A DNA stretch of 64,000 nucleotides from Opeltia flavorubescens (Eukaryota > Ascomycota > Lecanoromycetes > Teloschistales > Teloschistaceae): the NCBI GenBank assembly GCA_000442125.1, contig KE546966.1:1909471-1973470 (forward strand), written 5' to 3'. The notes beneath the pieces were generated by a model. That model had not been told where the DNA came from. It did not search any database and saw nothing but the letters and a program-made list of their open reading frames with translations. The position numbers and the translations under genes were made by a program. How positions within the stretch are numbered: position 1 is the stretch's first letter; each line of letters starts with the position of its first letter. Shown piece by piece: positions 57,281-64,000 of the stretch.

Positions 57281-59610
57281 ATGGCGGAAAGCAGCATCCA
57301 TAAGCAAGAATTTGTACTCAGGGACTTGGCAACGCAGGCTGTGACCTTATATCCCACCCGAGCGCAGGTCATTCGCTTTTTGAAAAACCTTGATCTCAAG
57401 GTGAGTCCTTCTGATAATATCCACTGGACTTAGTTGACAGCTTCTAGCCTGGTCCTAATGAAATCACCATCTATGGCATCACGCCTACCGCCGACGAAAG
57501 CTCAATCAAGGTTGAAGGGACAGGAGCCGGAACGATCACTGACATGACGATTGATCTCGTTGACAACCGCGAGCACTACAAAGATGTATATCCATCTGAT
57601 TCCGAAGAGTCAGACTCGTCAGATAGTGACGAAGAATCAGAATCAGACACCGAGCCGCAAGATGTCCAAGAGCTCACATCGCAGATCGAAAAGCTGGGAC
57701 TCTCTATCAAGGAAGCCGCCGAGGAGCGGAATTCAGCTCAGGGCCGCTTAAATATGCTGGATAACTACTCAAGAAGTTTGACGACATCCCGACCAGACGA
57801 TATCGCCGCATGTGTAAAAGCCTACCATAGGGAACGAGCTAAAGCTTTTGATAGCCATAAGGATGGTGAAGCCCGCCTAAAAGCTCATGAAAGCGAGATC
57901 CGGAAAATTAAGCGCAAGAAAAACAAAATTTTAGCGTCATTGAAGGAGAAGAAACGTAAAGCTGATCACGTGAGGAACAAGGAGCGAGAGAAGAAAGACC
58001 GCGAAAGACAGCGAAAGATCAGCGAGAAGAAACGTTTGGAACTGGAGCGCAATCGTTATTGGCCAAAGAAAGTCTACAAAGTAGTCGTGTCACTGGATAC
58101 GAACTCCGGTCTGACGCCTTCATCTTCTCGCCGAGGATCATTTGATAGTCTTCAGAAGATGCCACCCTCGAATATGGAGAGCAGGACGGCCAGTAAAAAT
58201 CTTGGTATGTGTACAGTTGACCTGTCGTTCTCATACATTACCCACTCAGCCTCATGGTCGCCCCGTTATGATCTTGTCTTGGATACGGCGTCCAAAACCG
58301 GCTCTATCACTTATCGAGCAGAATTTCGTAATACAACTTCGGAAACCTGGCGCGACACCAAAGTTATTCTCTCAACTTCTCAAACTTCATTTCAAGGGCT
58401 TTCTGAGCCCATTCCACAAATCCAGCCATGGCATATCCGGCTTGACAAGGGTTTTGTGGAGCATGATGAAGCTCTCTTCAGCCGCTTTGAGCACGCTGGC
58501 GGAAGCGATAAACGAGGTCTTTTCGGTCAGAAGCCAGCAATGGCACGAAGCCAGCTTTTCGGAAATAGCGAGGTAGAGAGTAGGAGGGGCATATTCGATG
58601 CTCCCCGGCCGCCGCAGCCGTCCGCTGCTTTTGGCGCTGGAGGCGGTCTTTTTGGGTCTTTGAGTGCAGTTCCTCCAGGTCAGTCAAGGCCTTTGTTTCA
58701 AAATTTTGGAGCAACAACACAAGTCCAGCCAAATATTGCACTTCCTCCTCCCCAGCAGGTCCCGGTCGTGCTAGCCGACGAAGATGAAGCCGACATCGAC
58801 CAGGAGACTATTGCACCCGACACGCCGGCACTTGACTTTGAAGAGTCAATTTGGGAGGGGTCGGGGCTCACCGCAACGTATACCGTGCCCGGGAAGAAGA
58901 CCATTGCTCCAAGTAATACCACGCGACGGCATAAAGTCGCTTCGATCCCTCTAAGCTCTGTGACTCTGTCGTATATCATCGTACCCAAGCTAAGGACCGC
59001 GGCATTCCTGAAGGCTCGTTTGCGTAACAAATCTTCGATCACGCTACTCAGAGGCCCTGCAGGACTCACCCTCGATGGGACTTTCCTCGGCAATACGACG
59101 CTTCCTCGTAGCAGCCCTGGAGAAGCATTCATTATGAATCTCGGCGTTGATCCAGCGCTCAACGTCGCTTACGGCAAACCTATGGTCCGCCGCAGCCAGA
59201 CCGGCGTATTCCAAAAGGAGGCTAGCCAAATCTACACACGCTCGTGCACGCTCACGAATACAAGAAATGACACCATCGTCGAAGCTACAGTATTAGATCA
59301 AGTACCCATCAGTGAAGACGACAAGCTGAAGGTCGACGTCCTTACTCCACGAGGTCTCCGCAAGGATGACGAAAAGGTCATGGTGAAGGCAGGAATAGGA
59401 CAGATCAATGAGGGAACGGGCAAAAAAGGGAGTACATATGCGGAGAGCAGCTCCAATGAAGGCAAAGCTAAATGGGGTAAAGCGAGCGCGAAGATGAAGA
59501 AGCAGGGAGAAATCGAGTGGGATGTCAAATTGAATCCGGGTCAAGGTGTGAAGTTGGAGTTGGAGTATGAAGCTAGGTTTCCTGGCGGAGAAGGAATCGT
59601 GGGAGTCTGA
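57281..59610 (+). CDS. DUF4139 (mucoidy-inhibitor-A-like) protein
   Basis: Exons 57281-57400 and 57448-59610 give 760 residues. The DUF4140 part opens FVLRDLATQAVTLYPTRAQV and continues across the 47-nt intron as PGPNEITIYGITPTADESSI. Next are an acidic Ser/Asp/Glu tract (about 85-107), a charged coiled coil (about 110-235, KRKADHVRNKEREKKDRERQ), and the DUF4139 core (VDLSFSYITHSASWSPRYDL; ITYRAEFRNTTSETWRDTKV), with a Phe-Gly-rich insert (RGLFGQKP, GGGLFGSLS). The C-terminus ends in beta-type segments (EIEWDVKLNPGQGVKLELEY). Bacterial MuiA relatives are membrane-linked; the fungal role is unknown. No signal peptide is seen. Confidence 0.85.
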
Positions 59611-60243
59611 ATACTATAGATTGTGGATATGGAGCTAGAGGAATAATTGAAGCGGCAATGCACTCCATCGTGCGCCGTTGTATTTTTTTTCCCAAGGCCC
59701 AGATGGAATGTGCTTCGTAGGCAAGACATAATAGCAATCTTGACTAAATCACCACTCTAGACTTCATACCTATCACAAGTCATTAATCCAGGCTATGGTA
59801 TAGTATGGTCAATCAAAACAGCACTTTTACAAACATTCGATCGCCCCTAACAAATCACGCATGGTGGCATGATCACCTTCTACTTAATGACTAAGCGAGC
59901 GACAGCTCCGCGTGTCCCGCCACAGCCACTTCCCAAAACGTCATGCAGTACGGACTTAGAGTATTCCGATAAACCATCCTTTTACCTTGCGAAATAACCA
60001 TAAGTCACTCCCAGCTATCATTACTTTCCTTACGCTTTTTTCCTTACTCGCCACAGTCTCCTGTCTTCACAGGGACTTGCGCCTGTCAGAGCGATTGTCG
60101 CTCTTTCCTTGCCTTTCTGCGAAGCTCCACCATCAACGGGATCACTCCATTATAGAAACTGGTCCGCTGCTCCATCTGTGTGAGAAAAAGCGTGTGAATC
60201 GCTGGACCCCATCAATTGGTGAGGAGAGTTGCCGGTCGCTGGC
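59611..60243. other. intergenic upstream of epsin
   Basis: No gene. Epsin leader is C/T-rich from about 60030 to 60110. Confidence 0.5.
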
Positions 60244-62197
60244 ATGTCGAAGGTCATCCGAGGTGTCAAGAATGTCACGAAAGGTTATTCCAATGTCCAG
60301 GTCAAGGTTCGCAATGGTATGGAGCATCCCTATTCTGAGGTCTTCAGCGATGCTAAGATGATGAAGCGACCAGCAATGATCCATGGGGCCCGACTGGGAC
60401 TGATATGAGCGAAATCGCTCGGTTGACCTTTAATGAGTCTGTCTTCAATTCTCTGCTCACTTTGACGAGATGTACTGACCCTGTAGTGCAAATGACTTCT
60501 ACGAAATCATGGACATGTTGGACAAGAGACTAAACGACAAAGGAAAGAATTGGCGACATGTCTTAAAGTCATTAAAGGTCTTGGATTACTGTCTGCATGA
60601 GGGATCCGAGCTTGTCGTTACTTGGGCACGCAAGAATGTCTATATTATTAAGACCCTAAGAGAGTTTACGTATATTGATGATGATGGGCGGGATGTGGGA
60701 AACAATGGTGAGCAGGTTGTGAGTGAACAGACCGAGCAATGCTAAAAAATGATAGTTCGGGTATCGGCAAAGGAGCTCACATCTCTCATTCTTGACGAGG
60801 AACGTCTTCGGACAGAACGATCCGATCGCAAGACCTGGAAATCAAGAGTCACTGGGATCGAAGAATTTGCTCCCCGAGGATATGATGGCGGCCCAGCCGG
60901 CGATCTATCCCAGCCACCACGCAGACGACCTGAGAGGCGCCCGCAGCGGGACGACGAAGAAGATGCAGAGTACAAGCTTGCCATTGAAGCAAGCAAGTAC
61001 GAGGCTGAGGAAGAGGAGAAACGTCGCGCTAGGAATTCTGTTGGGCCGGACGATGACGATTTGGCAAAAGCCATTAAGCTTAGCAAGGAAGAAGAAGAGT
61101 TGCGGCGAAAGGAGCTTGAAGAGAGCAACGCATCATCACTATTCGATGATACACCGGCCCCAAGCACTCAGCAGCCACAGTACACTGGTTATAATCAAGG
61201 ATATCAACAGCAAGGTGCTGTGGACTGGTTCGGCAACCCTGTTGATCAGCAAGCCCAGCAGCCACAAAATACTGGTTATCTCAACAATGCTTATTCTCAA
61301 CCAACCGGATTCCAGCAGCAACAAACGGGCTTTCAGAACGGATTTCAACCTCAGCAAACAGGCTTCGACCCGTCGCAATATCAGCAGCAGCAGCAACAGC
61401 AGCAGCCGAACTACTTCGGGCAACAGGGTATTCAGCCTCAACAGACTGCCTTCAATAATCAGAGCAACCCATACGCTCAGCAAAATGACTTTACTAATCA
61501 ATTCCAGCAGCAACAGCAACAGCAACTTACGTCACCGCAAGCTGGCAGTCACAATCCATGGGCAACAGGCCAACAGCAGCAACCCGAGCCTCTCAAGCCT
61601 GCGCAAACCGGTTCTAACAACCCATTTGCCTCTTCATTCAATCGCACCCAACCCCAACCGACTGGTCCTCCCTCGCTAAATACTCTCGCCGAGCAGAAAA
61701 CAGCCACACAATTCAATCAACCCTCCTATAACCCCATCGCAAATTACCAATCCCCTCAAGGCCCTCCAACACCCCAAAAAGACGTCAATCCACAACACGC
61801 TCGTCTCAACGCTCTCCTTGCCTCGGGCGAAGGCATGGACACATTCGGCAACACCGGTGATCTGCGTATCCCAGCCCAGCACACCGCGCCAGGCACATTC
61901 GTCAACAGCTCCGGTCAGGGTCTGAATAAGCTACACGCCAATCAGACCGGCGGTAATAATCCGTTCTTCAACCAGCAATTCACCGGGGCTCCACAACAAC
62001 AGCAGCCGATGCAATCAGGCTTTATGCCACAACAGCAGCAGAACAGGATTATGCCTGCGCAGACGGGGCCGGCGGGTATGAATGGCTTTGGCGGTGGTGC
62101 TGGGCAATTCGGGCAGATGAGCAATAATCCGTTTGGAGCGCAGCAGGGACATCAGGGGCAGCATCAGGGGCAGGGTGGGAGTTTGATTGATCTTTGA
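60244..62197 (+). CDS. ENT1: epsin, ENTH-domain endocytic adaptor
   Basis: Exons 60244-60316, 60367-60436, 60487-60707 and 60756-62197 give 601 residues. ENTH domain (1 to about 145): MSKVIRGVKNVTKGYSNVQV, VRNATSNDPWGPTGT (built by splice 1), DFYEIMDMLDKRLNDKGKNW, GNNVRVSAKELTSLI (splice 3). It binds PtdIns(4,5)P2. Two ubiquitin-interacting motifs follow (DAEYKLAIEASK about 192; DDLAKAIKLSKEEE about 221). The rest is Gln/Asn/Pro-rich with many Q-x-T-G motifs, three NPF motifs for EH domains (NNPFASS, NNPFFNQ, NNPFGAQ), and a C-terminal clathrin box SLIDL. So it links cargo, membrane, EH proteins and clathrin. Introns are 50, 50 and 48 nt. Symbol given by similarity; Ent1 and Ent2 of yeast cannot be separated. 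Confidence 0.94.
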
Positions 62198-62751
62198 TGT
62201 AAGGAGAAGGGGAGAGAGGAGAGGTTTACTTAGTATTTATGCAAACTACTTCCTGGGTTCAGGGCTGAATGAGATGAGAGACGTGACTTGACTTGAATTG
62301 GTGTTCTGGATTGGGAATGTGGGAATTGAGTTCATCTGCTTGCGATGCGAAGTGTGATGTCTGTTTAAGGCTAGGCAAATGGCATATCTTAAATCCTAGG
62401 CGATCTCTCTGATATCGAAAATTTGGCTCACGATCATTGGCGTACTTCTGATTGTGAAGTTGAAGTGTATATTCCACGAATGAAACTTTCCTATTTCATA
62501 AATTTCTCTCCATGAATGAGTCTTTACATTTTCTTAGTTCAAACTTGCAAGAGGAAAGGTGGAGAGCTTCATCGCCAATAGAATACATTTAGGCCCTATG
62601 TCTGCTTTTCGACTGACTCCTACAACATAATTGGAACAGAGCCCTGTCCATGCTCTTTGTAATACACTGCATCATATTCATATCATCGCCTGACGCTCCA
62701 ACCAAACACCCGCCTCCCTCACAACCCACCATCGTACCACCATCCTTTCGC
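62198..62751. other. convergent intergenic region
   Basis: Between the convergent ends of epsin and the vWA/VIT gene. Nothing recognisable. Confidence 0.5.
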
Positions 62752-64000
62752 TCAACGAAGCAACCCCTCAACCTCCTTCTCCAACTTCTCCATCTCCCCC
62801 TCACCCATGATCTGTCCCTCCAACCAAGCACTCGCCTTCTCAACAACCAACTCCCACACATCCTCTTCCGCCACCATTTTAACCTCCAGCCATCTAACCA
62901 CAAGCGTCGTAATCCATTCTTTCGTCTTCGTCTCCGTCCCCTCGATATCAACTCCCAAAATCTTCAGAAGCTCTTCACTCTGCTCCCACCAGCCTTCAAA
63001 ATCCTGCAAAGCGATGACGGCGTGCACTTTCTGGTTGTTGGTCTGAGGAGCCGCAAGGCTTTGAGTAGCCTCATTCTCGATCGGATCATGTGTGCTAGCA
63101 AAGCTCGCACGGACAGTCCTTGCCCCTGCAAAGCCTCTCGAGCCAGAAGGACCTCCTCGTCCTCCACCCCCTGCACTCAAGACCATCCTCTTCATTTTCT
63201 TGGGACTGGAGCCCCCTGTTGCATCAAATCGGTCATCGACATCACGACTTCGCGTGCTACTAAGTCTCTTGTCTGCAGTAAGCTTAAGATCTCTCATCGA
63301 AGCGTAACGAGGGCTTGCTGGCGAATAGCTGGCAGCCGCAACCGAACTTAAAGCAGACACGGGAGGGACTGCTGCTTCCTCTGCAAACTCATTGTCAAAT
63401 AGGCTACATCCCATATCTTCGTCACTGCTATCATCAACTTCAGCGTCGATAGGGTTCCCGTTCCAGAATCCGGCTTCGCCGTACTTTTTGGCGGCTTTGG
63501 CGTACTTGGTGCCGGCCTTTTCCTCGTGTACATCCTTGTCCCCTTCCTTGACTGCAACGAACGAGCACCATCTGCCTCCAACCTGATAACGCACGCCAAC
63601 GCGGACTGCCTCGCGTTGAATCATTTCGTCATATCGACTTGGATACAGGTCCTTGACCAACTTCTCAGTACACTTTTTATCCTTCGCTTCAGAGATCCAG
63701 CCTCGGCCCTCTTCAAGGTCCAAGATCGCTTTTCGAGCTGCCAATTGATGAATGGTCTCTCCAGGTGTGCTTAGTACCTCTACAGGTATTTCGAGCTCCA
63801 GTGGGCCATGTTCGGACTTAGCTCGTAAAGTGACCGACTTCGGTGTCTTCACCGTCGCGTCGTCTGAGAACAGAAGATACACCGACGTTCGTGAAAAAGG
63901 GAATAGTGGGGGTATCGTCTGCGGAGCCTGAAGGATCTTTGGAACGGATATTGTTGGCAAGTGGGCGAAAGGATCCGTTGTGTCATTTTCAGCTGAAGGG
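62752..64000 (-). CDS. VIT/vWA-type protein, C-terminal part (runs off right edge)
   Basis: The frame is open through the right edge; no acceptable start lies inside (position 63960 is TTG). What is seen is the part after the vWA domain: ILQAPQTIPPLFPFSRTSVY and KSVTLRAKSEHGPLELEIPV (beta-type), then HQLAARKAILDLEEGRGWIS, a disordered linker with an acidic patch and Ser/Gly-rich stretches (GGGGRGGPSGSRGFAG), and a C-terminal helical domain VHAVIALQDFEGWWEQSEEL with WLEVKMVAEEDVWELVVEKA. This order is typical of fungal von Willebrand/VIT (inter-alpha-trypsin inhibitor heavy-chain-like) proteins of unknown function. The Walker-like MIDAS site would lie outside the window. Confidence 0.75.
   Translation of the reverse strand, partial: PSAENDTTDPFAHLPTISVPKILQAPQTIPPLFPFSRTSVYLLFSDDATVKTPKSVTLRAKSEHGPLELEIPVEVLSTPGETIHQLAARKAILDLEEGRGWISEAKDKKCTEKLVKDLYPSRYDEMIQREAVRVGVRYQVGGRWCSFVAVKEGDKDVHEEKAGTKYAKAAKKYGEAGFWNGNPIDAEVDDSSDEDMGCSLFDNEFAEEAAVPPVSALSSVAAASYSPASPRYASMRDLKLTADKRLSSTRSRDVDDRFDATGGSSPKKMKRMVLSAGGGGRGGPSGSRGFAGARTVRASFASTHDPIENEATQSLAAPQTNNQKVHAVIALQDFEGWWEQSEELLKILGVDIEGTETKTKEWITTLVVRWLEVKMVAEEDVWELVVEKASAWLEGQIMGEGEMEKLEKEVEGLLR

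Noticed and set aside
62650-63351. 233-codon plus-strand frame
   Set aside because: Antisense to the vWA/VIT-type gene, which has recognisable domains on the minus strand.
1-64000. tRNA, rRNA, CRISPR and intact transposons
   Set aside because: Looked for T-loop motifs, regular repeat-spacer patterns, long terminal repeats and transposase/reverse-transcriptase motifs; none convincing by eye. A covariance-model scan would settle tRNAs.

Overview
The window is nuclear DNA of a filamentous ascomycete (Pezizomycotina). Genes lie on both strands, are separated by 0.04-4 kb, and carry short introns (about 47-154 nt) with GT..AG ends and CTAAC/CTGAC-like branch sites. The set of conserved housekeeping proteins and the conserved 'ELPHRR...LAHPPP' family at 17.9-19.4 kb suggest Leotiomycetes (Helotiales), but that placement is an inference. 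Three isolated N bases (near 4895, 24002 and 36970) are assembly ambiguities. I found no tRNA, rRNA, CRISPR array or intact transposon.

Layout, 0-27 kb (mainly housekeeping): a 5'-truncated HET-domain gene; mitochondrial tricarboxylate carrier (CTP1); an F-box-like gene; 2-oxoglutarate dehydrogenase E1 (KGD1), divergent from TFIIH subunit TFB1; a low-complexity protein; a Uds1 coiled-coil septation-type protein; the rhomboid-like Dsc2 subunit; a conserved fungal protein of unknown function; a CCHC zinc-knuckle plus YTH m6A-reader-type protein rebuilt from four exons; a single-pass membrane protein; and a small basic protein.

Layout, 27-38 kb (gene-poor, accessory-like): a tiny Cys-rich protein, an alpha/beta hydrolase, a 151-residue secreted Cys protein (candidate effector), a stretch dense in palindromes and hairpins near 32.7-33.0 kb, and a five-exon cytochrome P450 with a 21-nt microexon.

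Layout, 38-64 kb: an RCC1-repeat protein converging on an FAD oxidoreductase; SNARE VTI1; a small protein; a secreted sedolisin; a decayed NACHT-type NLR that has lost its P-loop; a ten-exon alkaline phosphatase whose catalytic Asp codon lies in a 5-nt microexon; a four-finger C2H2 regulator beside a 4.2 kb gene-free stretch; a DUF4139 protein; epsin; and a vWA/VIT-type protein cut by the right edge.

Most genes are independent units with no operon logic. Functional themes are mitochondrial TCA metabolism (carrier plus E1), membrane traffic (Dsc2, Vti1, epsin), RNA and transcription (TFB1, YTH, C2H2), and secretion or self/non-self interaction (HET, NLR remnant, sedolisin, phosphatase, small secreted protein). 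I rebuilt the splice structures by hand. The main support is that every junction restores the reading frame and the family motif. A recurring oddity is that many genes here are C-rich on the coding strand mid-gene and turn G-rich at the 3' end.
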